Shown piece by piece: positions 18,662 to 28,444 of a stretch of 64,000 nt of DNA. Under the pieces are notes generated by a model. The model made no database searches and was not told the DNA's origin. It saw only the letters and a list, made by a program, of their open reading frames with translations. Within the stretch, counting starts at the first letter, position 1, and each line of letters opens with the position of its first letter. Made by a program: the position numbers and the translations under genes. Source of the DNA: Verrucomicrobiota bacterium (GTDB lineage Bacteria; Verrucomicrobiota; Lentisphaeria; Oligosphaerales; Oligosphaeraceae); the NCBI GenBank assembly GCA_019136135.1, contig JAGVUR010000078.1, positions 28,673-92,672 of the forward strand, read 5' to 3'.

Positions 18662-20463
18662 TGGCTGAACTAGATAAAATCAGAAACTTCTGCATTGTCG
18701 CACACGTTGACCACGGAAAATCCACGCTGGCCGATCGATTCCTCCTGCACACCAAAACCATCGAGGAACGCGTGTTCCGCGATCAAGTCCTCGATGCAAT
18801 GGATCTGGAACAAGAACGCGGAATCACCATCAAGTCACATCCCGTCAGAATGCAATACGATGCTGACGACGGTCAAACGTACCAGTTCAACCTGATCGAT
18901 ACCCCTGGGCACGTGGACTTCAGCTACGAAGTCTCGCGATCACTCGCCGCTTGCGAAGGGGCAATCCTCCTCGTTGACGCGGCCCAGGGAGTCCAAGCGC
19001 AGACAATGGCAAACGTCAATCTCGCCATCAACCAAGGACTCGAAATCATTCCTGTGATCAATAAGGTCGACCTGCCAGCCGCAAACGTGCCGCTATGCCT
19101 CGAACAATTCGAGGAAATCCTAGCAATCCCGGCAGAAGAGGTCCTCAAGGTCTCTGCAAAAACAGGAGACGGCGTCAAGGAACTGCTCGAAGCGGTCATC
19201 CATAGGATCCCGGCGCCCAAACCACAATCCGAAGTCCTCCAGGCACTCGTGTTCGATTCGATCTACGATGTCTACAGGGGAGTCGTAACCTATGTCAGAG
19301 TCGTCAATGGATCCATCAAGGCAGGCGACCAAATCAGGCTCTTCAACACAGAACTCGACACCGACGTCAAGGAAGTCGGATTCTTCTCGCCAACGATGAA
19401 ACCAGTCGAGCAACTCAACGCAGGAGAAGTCGGATACGTCATTACAGCGATCAAGACACCCTCTGACATCGATGTCGGCGATACGATCACACATTCGCAA
19501 AATCCATGCCAGGAAGCTCTTCCGGGATTCCAGAAGATCAGCCCAATGGTCTTCTCGGGCGTCTATCCGATCGACACCGCCGACTACGAGGCGCTCAAGG
19601 CCAACATCGCCAAGCTCAGGCTCAACGACTCCGCATTCGTCGCGCAACCAGAAAGTTCCATCGCGCTCGGCGCAGGATTCCGCTGTGGCTTCCTCGGCCT
19701 GCTCCACATGGACATCGTACAAGAACGACTCTCCAGAGAGTACAACATGGATCTTATCCTGACGTACCCTTCAGTCATTTACCATGTCTACATGAAAAAT
19801 GGAACGATGAAGGAAATCGACAATCCGCTCTATATGCCGGATCCGAGCACGATCGACCATATAGAAGAACCGATGATCAAAGCCCAAATCATCTCGCCAT
19901 CGACCTATATGGGCAATATCATGAACCTCGTCCTCGAAAAACGAGGAATATGCCTTAAAACAGAAAATGTCGACAAGCAGCACGTCCTGATCACGGCGCG
20001 AATGCCCCTCCATGAAATCGTCATCGACTTCTATGACAAGCTCAAAACCTGTACTCGCGGATACGGATCGATGGACTATGAACCCGATGGATACGAAACG
20101 GCTCCAACGGTCAAACTTGAAATCCTTGTCAACGGCGAACCCGTAGATGCATTCGCGTCAATCTGCCACGCAGACAGGGCAGTCGCAAGAGCCAGAATGA
20201 TCTGCGAAAGACTCAAGGACGCAATCCCCCCGCAAATGTTCAAAGTCGCCATCCAAGGTGCCATCGGCGGGCGAATCATCGCACGCGAAGACGTCAGGCA
20301 ACTACGCAAAAACGTCCTTGCAAAATGCTATGGCGGCGACATTTCACGTAAACGAAAACTCCTTGACAAGCAGCGCGAAGGCAAGAAGCGCATGAAGGAA
20401 GTCGGAAACGTCCACATCCCGCAGGAAGCCTTTGTCGCAGTGCTCCGTTCAAACGAAGAATAA
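18661..20463 (+). CDS. lepA: Elongation factor 4 (LepA)
   Basis: This 600-residue translational GTPase back-translocates or remodels stalled ribosomes. The P-loop AHVDHGKSTLADR is at ~14-26, DTPGHVDFSYEV gives G3 and NKVDLPAA gives G4. The C-terminal LepA-specific domain is visible as ARMICERLKDAIPPQMFKVAIQGAIGGRIIARE and KCYGGDISRKRKLLDKQREGKKRMK. The length is usual. The ATG overlaps the stop of the upstream permease (TAATG), and a signal peptidase gene follows, the widespread lepA-lepB order. Confidence 0.97.
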   Translation: MAELDKIRNFCIVAHVDHGKSTLADRFLLHTKTIEERVFRDQVLDAMDLEQERGITIKSHPVRMQYDADDGQTYQFNLIDTPGHVDFSYEVSRSLAACEGAILLVDAAQGVQAQTMANVNLAINQGLEIIPVINKVDLPAANVPLCLEQFEEILAIPAEEVLKVSAKTGDGVKELLEAVIHRIPAPKPQSEVLQALVFDSIYDVYRGVVTYVRVVNGSIKAGDQIRLFNTELDTDVKEVGFFSPTMKPVEQLNAGEVGYVITAIKTPSDIDVGDTITHSQNPCQEALPGFQKISPMVFSGVYPIDTADYEALKANIAKLRLNDSAFVAQPESSIALGAGFRCGFLGLLHMDIVQERLSREYNMDLILTYPSVIYHVYMKNGTMKEIDNPLYMPDPSTIDHIEEPMIKAQIISPSTYMGNIMNLVLEKRGICLKTENVDKQHVLITARMPLHEIVIDFYDKLKTCTRGYGSMDYEPDGYETAPTVKLEILVNGEPVDAFASICHADRAVARARMICERLKDAIPPQMFKVAIQGAIGGRIIAREDVRQLRKNVLAKCYGGDISRKRKLLDKQREGKKRMKEVGNVHIPQEAFVAVLRSNEE

Positions 20464-20487
20464 TAAGATCCAACAAGCTCCAATAAG

Positions 20488-22020
20488 ATGCCACTATACG
20501 TCCTGATCATCGTAGATGTCGCAGTTTTCTGGTTCTTCTTCGGAAACTACGTCCAGAAGCATTGCCGTACGCCAAACGGAAAACGTAAATTCAGATTGGC
20601 GGAAATCGAAAAATTCCTGCGCAACTTGCTGCTCAGGGACAAGGACATCCTCCCTGACAAGGAAATCGAGTCAATGAAAAGCGTCATCGAGGAAATCCGT
20701 ACGACCAGAGCCGAAAACCAACCACAGGCTATCGCGGAATTGCTCGGGAAGCTTGACGGATCAACCTCACTAGGTCTTCCAAAACCCAAAAAACACGCCT
20801 GGGTCAGGGACCATCTGGAAATCCTGGTCGTCGCACTCGGACTTGCTTTCGGAATCAGATCGCTCTTCATTCAACCCTTTAAAATCCCAACGGGCAGCAT
20901 GCAGCCTACGCTCTACGGAATCCACTTCACGGAATCCGGCAAGGTGCCCTCAAACAAGCTTGCCATCTTCTTCAACTACCTCAACTTCTCAAGGCAGAAC
21001 TACAACGTCGTTGCCAGGGCGCCGGGGCGATTCGACTGGACATCGATCAGACCCGGGAGAAACTACCTCCCGCTTTTCCCCTCGACGCTCTTCAATATCG
21101 GCACGGAAACCTATCGCGTCCCAGGAACACCCGCAGAAGTCCAGCAGATTATCTACGAATATTTCCAGAAAAAAGCGCGAAAAGGACCCCTTAACTTCAG
21201 ACAATCCGATCCGCTCTTCGCCTCAAGCCAAGACTCCTTCCCAACCTATGTCAAAACCGCTGGAACACTCGATTGGAACTCGCTTAAACAACTCGATACC
21301 GACAACCCCAACCAGCCCGTAACGCAACTAAAAATCGGTGACGACACCTACGAACTCCCAGGACTGCTGGAAGACGTCAAGCGGACTATCGTCAGAATAT
21401 ACATCAATCCGCTAACCTCCAGATACTTCGACCTCCAAGAAGGAGATGTCTTCATCAGGGGATTCCGTGAAACGGGAGACCACCTGTTCGTCAATCGACT
21501 CTCACTCTTCTTCAGCGAACCTAAACGAGGTGACGTGATGGTCTTCACGACGGACAATCTCGTCGATCCCGACGGAACTGGATTCGGAGGACGATTCTAT
21601 ATCAAACGATTGGTCGGACTCCCAGGCGATACGCTCAAGATCAAGGACAGAATGCTATTCGTCAAGCCAAAAGGCGAAAGCGACTTCCGTTGCCTGGACG
21701 AAAAAGACGCAGCGGGATTCAAGAGGATCTACAGCGAAACCGGAGACTTCCATGGATATTCACACATGGACGGAAACGCACCATACCTCAATAACAACAA
21801 CGCTGAATTCACAATCCCAGACAACAACTACTTCATGCTGGGCGACAACTCGGAAAACAGCAAGGACAGCAGATACTGGGGAACAGTCCCGAGAAAAAAC
21901 ATCATCGGAAAACCAGGCGTCGTCTGGTGGCCGCTATCAAGAAGATGGGGACTCGTTGACAGAATAGAGCCTGATCCTACAATCGGACCAACACCAGCAA
22001 ACTATCCAATACGGAAATAA
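20488..22020 (+). CDS. lepB: Signal peptidase I, enlarged form
   Basis: This 510-residue membrane protease removes signal peptides from exported proteins. The catalytic serine is S137 in IPTGSMQPTL and the general base is K373 in FYIKRLVGLPGD. The later box NYFMLGDNSENSKDSRYWG is also conserved. Membrane segments lie at ~1-20 and ~110-130. The gap between Ser and Lys is about 235 residues, far larger than the ~55 of E. coli LepB. It holds an inserted domain of ~180 residues with repeated YELPG/YRVPGT-like elements. The start is 24 bases after lepA. Confidence 0.93.
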   Translation: MPLYVLIIVDVAVFWFFFGNYVQKHCRTPNGKRKFRLAEIEKFLRNLLLRDKDILPDKEIESMKSVIEEIRTTRAENQPQAIAELLGKLDGSTSLGLPKPKKHAWVRDHLEILVVALGLAFGIRSLFIQPFKIPTGSMQPTLYGIHFTESGKVPSNKLAIFFNYLNFSRQNYNVVARAPGRFDWTSIRPGRNYLPLFPSTLFNIGTETYRVPGTPAEVQQIIYEYFQKKARKGPLNFRQSDPLFASSQDSFPTYVKTAGTLDWNSLKQLDTDNPNQPVTQLKIGDDTYELPGLLEDVKRTIVRIYINPLTSRYFDLQEGDVFIRGFRETGDHLFVNRLSLFFSEPKRGDVMVFTTDNLVDPDGTGFGGRFYIKRLVGLPGDTLKIKDRMLFVKPKGESDFRCLDEKDAAGFKRIYSETGDFHGYSHMDGNAPYLNNNNAEFTIPDNNYFMLGDNSENSKDSRYWGTVPRKNIIGKPGVVWWPLSRRWGLVDRIEPDPTIGPTPANYPIRK

Positions 22021-22031
22021 CGAAACTCACC

Positions 22032-24068
22032 ATGACCACAAGAGCAGTCATCCTTGGATTCCTAGGCGCCGCCTTCATCTGTGGAGTAAGCTACTTCAAC
22101 GACTTCATCCTCCAGCAGACGTACCTGGTCGGCAACAACATGCCCGTCAGCGTCTATGGAGTCCTGATCATATTCTGCCTGGTCGTCAACCCCCTCCTTG
22201 GCAAACGCGCCTTCAAAGGCAAAGAACTCGCGCTAGTCGTCGCAATGACACTCGCAGCCTGCTGCATACCTGGTTCGGGACTGATGAGGACATTCACCAC
22301 CTCACTGATATTGCCCCATCACTTCGTCAAGACAACTCCAGGATGGAAAGCAAACAATATCCTTGCTGAAATCCCGCCAAACATGCTCGCCGACGTCTCA
22401 AAGGACGAAGATACGGCGTTGATTGGATTCGTCCAAGGACTCGGAGGACCAGACAAGCCGTTCACCTTGGCGGACGTCCCATGGAGTGCCTGGAAACAAC
22501 CGCTCCTCCTCTGGATACCCATGCTGCTGACAGTCTGGATCGCCCTCATCGCCATTGCACCAATGCTGCATCGACAATGGGCGCACCACGAACACCTGCC
22601 ATACCCAGTCGCAGAATTCACAAACGCACTCCTCCCTGATCGAACGGGGAAACTGCCCGCAATCCTAAAAAACAGGCTTTTCTGGATCGCGACAATCTGT
22701 GTCTTCACCATCCATTTCAACAATTTCCTCTACACATGGTTCCCGGAAAGCCTGATCTACTTCAACAAACACATCAATCTCATTCCCCTCGCACGGCTTA
22801 GCACAACCTTCCAGCGAGGCGGAGGAGCAGGACTGCTCGCGCCAACACTCTACTTCTCGGTCATCGGACTCGCATTCTTCCTTGCCTCCGACGTGGTCCT
22901 CTCATGCGGCATCGGACCTTTCTTCTGGTGCTACGTATGCGGATGCTTCGCCACATACGGAATCTCGCTTAGATCCAATATCGATGGAGTATGGTACCTG
23001 GGTATCTCACCGCTCTCAATGCTCAATTTCGGCTCCTATCTCGGAATGGCAATACTCGTACTCTACCTGGGAAGACGATACTACCTAAGCACGCTCAAAC
23101 AAGCGCTCTTCATCAAGTCGGGCGATCCCGTCGAAAAGCATGTCGTCATCGGAATGCGGATTTTCCTGCTTCTGATTCCCCTGCTTTTCATACAGCTAGT
23201 CAGGACCGGCTTGGAATGGCCCTTTGCGATCATCTACATTGCTGGCTTGTTTATGTTTTTCATCATGATCAGCAGGGTGATGGCGGAAACCGGGATCTTC
23301 TACATTCAGCCATTCTTCATGCCTTCGGGCATTGTCTGGGCGCTTTTCGGCGCCAGCGCCATCGGAACCAGGCAACTGATGATACTCTTGATGCTTTGCC
23401 TGACATTTGTCATCGACCCACGGGAAACCCTCCTCCCGTTCATATCGGGATCGCTGAAGGTAAACGACGACCAATCGCTCAAGCTCGGAAAAGCCACCAC
23501 GGCCTGCGCTTTGGCTATGATCCTCGGACTTGTCGTTGCAGTACCAACAACACTCTTCCTCCAATACAAGTATGGCGTGCCATGGGTTGACTCATGGTCG
23601 GCGCAAGCCGTTCCCAAAATGCCCTGCGACAACGTCAATGTCGTCGCACAACGACTAATCCAGCAAGACCAACTGGAAAAGGCGGCCAACTACACCATCT
23701 GGGAAAGATTCATCAATGCCCGGCCTGAACCCAAGGCCATGATTGCCGCTGCCGCAGGCATCGCCTTGGTCACCATATTTGCATTCGCTCGACTTCGCAT
23801 CACATGGTGGCCTTTGCATCCTGTGCTTTTCCTTGTTTGGTCAACAGAGCCGCAGCGACGGATGGCAGGCGCTTTCCTCGTGGGATGGCTGTTCAAGACA
23901 TTGGTCTCGAAGTATGGCGGAGCAAAATTCTACCAAAAGCTCAAGCCAATGGCCTTCGGGCTAGTCGCCGGTGAAATCCTAGGTTCGATCATCCCCTGCT
24001 TGATCTGCGCAATCTACTACGCAATCACCAAGGAGATCCCACCACGATTCATGGTGCTCCCAGGCTGA
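22032..24068 (+). CDS. Polytopic membrane protein of DUF6785/DUF6784 type
   Basis: This 678-residue protein has about 14 hydrophobic segments and no signal peptide. The pattern GVSYFNDFILQQTYLVGNNMPVSVYGVL near the N-terminus and a large C-terminal block (FARLRITWWPLHPVLFLVWS) resemble the DUF6785/DUF6784 proteins that are common in PVC and Planctomycete genomes and look distantly like oligopeptide (OPT-type) transporters. The substrate is unknown. It lies 11 bases after lepB and converges on the glycosyltransferase gene with only 35 bases between the two stops. Confidence 0.65.
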   Translation: MTTRAVILGFLGAAFICGVSYFNDFILQQTYLVGNNMPVSVYGVLIIFCLVVNPLLGKRAFKGKELALVVAMTLAACCIPGSGLMRTFTTSLILPHHFVKTTPGWKANNILAEIPPNMLADVSKDEDTALIGFVQGLGGPDKPFTLADVPWSAWKQPLLLWIPMLLTVWIALIAIAPMLHRQWAHHEHLPYPVAEFTNALLPDRTGKLPAILKNRLFWIATICVFTIHFNNFLYTWFPESLIYFNKHINLIPLARLSTTFQRGGGAGLLAPTLYFSVIGLAFFLASDVVLSCGIGPFFWCYVCGCFATYGISLRSNIDGVWYLGISPLSMLNFGSYLGMAILVLYLGRRYYLSTLKQALFIKSGDPVEKHVVIGMRIFLLLIPLLFIQLVRTGLEWPFAIIYIAGLFMFFIMISRVMAETGIFYIQPFFMPSGIVWALFGASAIGTRQLMILLMLCLTFVIDPRETLLPFISGSLKVNDDQSLKLGKATTACALAMILGLVVAVPTTLFLQYKYGVPWVDSWSAQAVPKMPCDNVNVVAQRLIQQDQLEKAANYTIWERFINARPEPKAMIAAAAGIALVTIFAFARLRITWWPLHPVLFLVWSTEPQRRMAGAFLVGWLFKTLVSKYGGAKFYQKLKPMAFGLVAGEILGSIIPCLICAIYYAITKEIPPRFMVLPG

Positions 24069-24103
24069 TCTTGTGGGAAACAAGGTTGTACTGGCTTGGA
24101 GTT

Positions 24104-25045
24104 CTATTCGTCGCTGGATTCTTGTACCAGGTAAATCGGCCTGCCTTTGACTTCCATGTAGATCTTCGAGATATAGAGCCCCAACACCCCAATCAGCAAG
24201 AATTGCAGGCCGCTAAAGAATGTCAGGCAAGCAAGGATTGTCGTGTATCCCTGGACCGCTTCCCCGAAGAACAACGTTTTCACCAGCGTCTTGATGCAAA
24301 TAATCGCCGCAAAAAGACACGCCAAGAAGCCCAGCACAAAGGACAGGTACAGGGGAGACGTCGAAAATCCAATCATCCCTTCCAGCGCGTACTTGCACAA
24401 GCCTATAAACGACCATTTGCTCTCACCGGACAGCCGTTCCTTGTTCTCGTACGGCAACCACTTCACCTTGAATCCAACCCATCCAAACAATCCCTTCGAA
24501 AACCGATTGTACTCGCGCATCGAAAGAAGGGCATTGACGTATTTCCGGGTCATCAGACGAAAATCACGGGCGCCAGGCTCCAAATTCACACGGGTCAACC
24601 ACCCCATCAAACCATAAAACATACGCGCAAAAAAACTGCGTATCACGGGTTCGCCGCGACGATCCACGCGCCGAGTCGCAACGCATTCCCATTCGCCGGA
24701 CAAAATGTACGGAATCATCTCGAGGAGCATTGACGGCGGATCCTGCATATCGGCGTCCATTACGGCAACCAAGTCGCCGCGAGCAGCTTCCATCCCGCAT
24801 AGCAACGCAGACTCCTTGCCGAAATTCCTGGAAAAAGACTGGTAGTGGACCCGAGGGTCACCCGCGCGAAGCTCCTTCAAGACCGACAATGTCCCGTCGG
24901 TGGAACCGTCGTCAACAAACCTGAACTCGACTTCCAGCCCTTCAGGCAACGAAGGAAGTATCTGGCAAATGCTCGCGTATAACGCCCGAAGACAAGACTC
25001 TTCGTTATAGCACGGAACAACGAGTGACAGCAGGCGGAATGACAT
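24104..25045 (-). CDS. Membrane GT2 glycosyltransferase (GtrB/DPM1-like)
   Basis: This 313-residue enzyme probably moves a sugar from a nucleotide donor to undecaprenyl or dolichyl phosphate. The GT-A fold shows VVPCYNEE near the start, DDGSTDGT at 45-52, and the metal-binding D97-A-D99 in MDADMQDPP. Q and R residues in the GEPVIRSFFARMFYGL stretch fit the family. Two membrane segments follow at ~231-261 and ~269-295. AGGAG precedes the ATG. It is on the same strand as the RND genes, 93 bases downstream, and ends in TAG. Confidence 0.88.
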   Translation of the reverse strand: MSFRLLSLVVPCYNEESCLRALYASICQILPSLPEGLEVEFRFVDDGSTDGTLSVLKELRAGDPRVHYQSFSRNFGKESALLCGMEAARGDLVAVMDADMQDPPSMLLEMIPYILSGEWECVATRRVDRRGEPVIRSFFARMFYGLMGWLTRVNLEPGARDFRLMTRKYVNALLSMREYNRFSKGLFGWVGFKVKWLPYENKERLSGESKWSFIGLCKYALEGMIGFSTSPLYLSFVLGFLACLFAAIICIKTLVKTLFFGEAVQGYTTILACLTFFSGLQFLLIGVLGLYISKIYMEVKGRPIYLVQESSDE

Positions 25046-25138
25046 GGATTTGACTCCTGGAGATCGACACCAAAAAACCTCATCGCCTAAACATAATGCG
25101 ACCTTCGGGCTTTTGCAATATCCGATCTCGCAAGCAAT

Positions 25139-28100
25139 CTACTTCTTCAGCGACGCCTTGACAGCCTTCAATTCGCGCAAGCCACCACGGTGCAGCACCA
25201 TGTACACGATGGGGATGAAAATCAACGTCACCAATGTAGATGAACTCAAGCCACCAATGACAGCACGAGCCAAGGGAGCCATCGATTCACCACCTTCGCC
25301 AAGGGCAAGAGCCATCGGAACAAGACCCAGGATAGTCGTCAATGATGTCATCAAAATCGGGCGCAAACGACGCCGGGCCGACTCAAAAATCGCATCGTAG
25401 ATCCCGACTCCAACGGCGCGCAGCTCATTGATCTGGTCAACTAGGATAATCGCGTTGTTCACAACGATTCCAGCCAGCATGATACAGCCGATCGCCGATT
25501 GCATATTCAACGTCGTATTCGTGATAAACAGGATCACCAACACACCGATCGCCGCAAGCGGAACCGAGAACATGACTACCAGGGGATCCAGCAGCGACTC
25601 GTATTGGCAAGCCATGACCATGTACACCAAGACAACCGCCAAGGCGAACATCGCCAGCAATTCCTGGAAGGTCTCCACCTGGTCATCCCAGTTGCCGGAA
25701 GGAGTAATCGAGAAGCCGGCGGGACGCAAGATGCTGTCCAGTTTCGGCTGCGCCTCCTTGATGACGGTTCCGATATCGACGCCAGCAATGTTGCAATACA
25801 GGGTCACGACACGCTCCTGCTCCTTTCGGTCGATGCGTACCGCGCCTTTATGGGACTTCGTGCTCGTAACATTGCGGAGGTTGATTGCCTCGCCGAACTC
25901 GTTCGTCACCAGCAAATCGTGAATCTCGTGCAACTGACGACGGTCGGAATCCTTCATCTTGACCAGAATCCTGTACTCGTCACCGCCTTCGCGGTAGTTT
26001 GTCGACGACACGCCAGCCACAGAAGTCTCTAGGAAGTTCGCAATCGTATTTACATCCAGCCCCAGAGTCGAAGCCTTGACCCGGTCGATTTGGAACAGTT
26101 CCTCAGGCGTCCCGGTTTCCCGCGAGATTCGCACGTCGGTGACCCCGTTGACGGTTTCCATCAGCTCGGCCGCTTGCCTGGCAAGTTCGTCCCCCGTCTC
26201 CATGTCATAACCTCGAATGTCAATCTCCAGACGGGAATCGGCGCCGCCACCCATCATTCGGCTGAAGAAACTCACCGAAGCAAAGCACCGAACCTTTGCA
26301 CCAGGATAACGGTTCCGCAACTTGTTCTGCAAATCCAAAGCAACCTGCTCGCTGCTTCGAGTCCGGAGATGAGGCTTGACCAAATAAACGGACATGCTAG
26401 CAGAATGAGCGGCAGAACCACGCCATACGGAACCGCCAATGTTCGATTGCATCTTCAGGTACTCGGGAACATTCTCAATGATGTAGCGCTCGACATCCTC
26501 GGCAATCTCAGACGTGATTCCAACTCGCGTACCGACATCTAGCTCGATACGGACATTCACCTGGCTCTCGTCCGTCTCAGGCATGATCTCGGTGCCAATA
26601 AATTGCCACAAGCCGAAACAGCCAACAACGGCCAATGCCACCACTATGGTTACCGAAACCCAATGGAACATGCAAAACCGAAGGAATATCTGGTATGCCA
26701 TCGTCAACTCATCAATGAAATTCCCGATCCAGCGGGACAGGGGATGTTCCTTCCCCCCTGCAAGTCCTTTGCCCGCGAAACGCTTCTCGGCCAAGGCACC
26801 AATCCGCGCGGTCATCATCGGAACAACCGTCACGGCAGTCACGTAACTGCAAAGCAACGAAAAGCAAATCACGACCGCCAGCTCGGAAAACATAATCCCG
26901 ACCATCCCTTCAACGAAAAACATCGGCAGGAAAATCACAAGAGTCGTCAGTGTAGAAGCAAGAATCGGAGTTATGACCTCCATCGTCCCCTTCTCCGATG
27001 CCGTCACGACATCCAACTTTTCCTCATCGCGCAAACGACTAATGTTCTCCAACACCACAATCGAGTTGTCAACCAACATGCCGACACCAAGCGCCAAGCC
27101 ACCCAAAGTCATGATGTTCAACGTATAGCCAGTAAAGTAAATCAGCGCGAACGTCGCAAAAATCGAAAAAGGAATCGATGTGGCAATCACAAGCGTCGAT
27201 GTCCAATTCCTCAGGAAAAACAAAATCACAAGAACGGCCAGCAAACCGCCTTGCCACGCCGAAGACCCAACGCTGTCAATCGAATTCTTGATGAAGTCAG
27301 CGCTCGAGTGCATGATCTGCATCTGAACCTGGGGGAACTCCTCGTTAATTCGCTTCAACTCCTTCTCAACGCCAGCAACAACCGATACCGTGTTTCGATC
27401 CGATTGCTTGAATACCAGCATGCGAATGCCGTTGCGCCCGTTGATGTGGACAGCTGTCGTCTCCTTCTCCCATGCATCAACGACCTCGGCAATGTCCTTG
27501 ATCCGAATCGTCGCACCGTCGCGCACCGCAACGATCGTCTCGCGGATCTCGTCCAGGCTCTTGTACTGGCCAGGAGTACGCAACAAGACCTCGTAGTTGC
27601 CAGAATCAATCGTTCCAGCAGGCAAAGTCAAATTCTGACGGTTCAAGACATCCAAGATCGCCTTGGTTGACAGGCGCATCGCCTTGATCTTCTCGGGATA
27701 CAAGTTCACATGGATCTCACGCTTGCGACCACCTAGGATATTCAGAGACCCAACCCCGTCAACACGCTCCAAGCGAGGCTCGATCTGATCCTCGATGAAC
27801 TGACGCAACATGACAGGATCCAAGTCGGCGGCACAACCCAAAACCGCAACCGGCGCCGACGCCGCGTCGAACTTCCGCAAGGTCGGACGATCGACGTCTT
27901 CCGGCAACGCATTGATGATGCGGTCAATCCTGTCCCGCACATCGTTGGCCGCCGCATCGATGTCAATCCCCCACTCGAACGAAACACGCACAATAGAGCG
28001 ACCTTCAGACGAACTGGAACGCAATTCCTTCACGCCGGGAACCGCGCCGACGCCTTCCTCAATCGGGCGAGTGACCAGCTCCTCGACTTCCTCGGGACTG

Positions 28101-28261
28101 GCATCCCTATACTCCGCAATGACCGTCACCGCAGGAAAGGTCACGTCAGGCATCATATCCACAGGCAATTTCACCAAGGCAACTGCCCCCAGGATAATCA
28201 CGATCAGCGATACCATCGTCACAAAGATTGGCCGCTTAATGGAAAAACTCACTATTGACAT
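25139..28261 (-). CDS. RND-family efflux permease (AcrB-like)
   Basis: This 1040-residue inner-membrane protein is a proton-driven drug or metabolite exporter. MSIVSFSIKRPIFVTMVSLIVIILG is a typical first membrane segment. The TM4 motif GVGMLVDNSIVVLENI contains the acidic residue of the proton relay, and a second set of segments (LAGIVVNNAIILVDQINELR) appears near the C-terminus, reflecting the internal duplication. Length and layout match the hydrophobe/amphiphile efflux (HAE) type. The adaptor gene lies directly upstream. No TolC-type outer membrane channel is present in the window. Confidence 0.95.
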   Translation of the reverse strand: MSIVSFSIKRPIFVTMVSLIVIILGAVALVKLPVDMMPDVTFPAVTVIAEYRDASPEEVEELVTRPIEEGVGAVPGVKELRSSSSEGRSIVRVSFEWGIDIDAAANDVRDRIDRIINALPEDVDRPTLRKFDAASAPVAVLGCAADLDPVMLRQFIEDQIEPRLERVDGVGSLNILGGRKREIHVNLYPEKIKAMRLSTKAILDVLNRQNLTLPAGTIDSGNYEVLLRTPGQYKSLDEIRETIVAVRDGATIRIKDIAEVVDAWEKETTAVHINGRNGIRMLVFKQSDRNTVSVVAGVEKELKRINEEFPQVQMQIMHSSADFIKNSIDSVGSSAWQGGLLAVLVILFFLRNWTSTLVIATSIPFSIFATFALIYFTGYTLNIMTLGGLALGVGMLVDNSIVVLENISRLRDEEKLDVVTASEKGTMEVITPILASTLTTLVIFLPMFFVEGMVGIMFSELAVVICFSLLCSYVTAVTVVPMMTARIGALAEKRFAGKGLAGGKEHPLSRWIGNFIDELTMAYQIFLRFCMFHWVSVTIVVALAVVGCFGLWQFIGTEIMPETDESQVNVRIELDVGTRVGITSEIAEDVERYIIENVPEYLKMQSNIGGSVWRGSAAHSASMSVYLVKPHLRTRSSEQVALDLQNKLRNRYPGAKVRCFASVSFFSRMMGGGADSRLEIDIRGYDMETGDELARQAAELMETVNGVTDVRISRETGTPEELFQIDRVKASTLGLDVNTIANFLETSVAGVSSTNYREGGDEYRILVKMKDSDRRQLHEIHDLLVTNEFGEAINLRNVTSTKSHKGAVRIDRKEQERVVTLYCNIAGVDIGTVIKEAQPKLDSILRPAGFSITPSGNWDDQVETFQELLAMFALAVVLVYMVMACQYESLLDPLVVMFSVPLAAIGVLVILFITNTTLNMQSAIGCIMLAGIVVNNAIILVDQINELRAVGVGIYDAIFESARRRLRPILMTSLTTILGLVPMALALGEGGESMAPLARAVIGGLSSSTLVTLIFIPIVYMVLHRGGLRELKAVKASLKK

Positions 28262-28321
28262 ATCGTCAACCTCAATTCGGTTTCACTCGATCAAACAATT
28301 CCCCGCCAAATATTGACGCCT

Positions 28322-28444
28322 CTACCTGCGAACGGGCAGGCGTATCGACGAACCCTGACGCAACAGGTGATTCCCCATCGTCACGATGCGACCACTGAAA
28401 AAACTCTCCTGCTCAGGCTTCGCTGGACGAACCTCGACAATCTA
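28322..28444 (-). pseudogene. Cut-off 3' end of the RND adaptor gene
   Basis: Beyond the in-frame TAG the same frame reads IVEVRPAKPEQESFFSG, then RIVTMGNHLLRQGSSIRLP, and stops at 28322. RND adaptors usually end with a G-x-x-V-x-x-G-x-x-L-x-x-G-x-x-V/I stretch, so this looks like the lost last part of the protein. A CAG-to-TAG change would explain it (Gln codon). A genuine mutation, a sequencing error and suppression cannot be told apart here. Confidence 0.7.

Noticed and set aside
24071..24733. 220-codon plus-strand ORF
   Set aside because: It is the antisense shadow of the GT2 glycosyltransferase, with basic low-quality composition and no homology signal.
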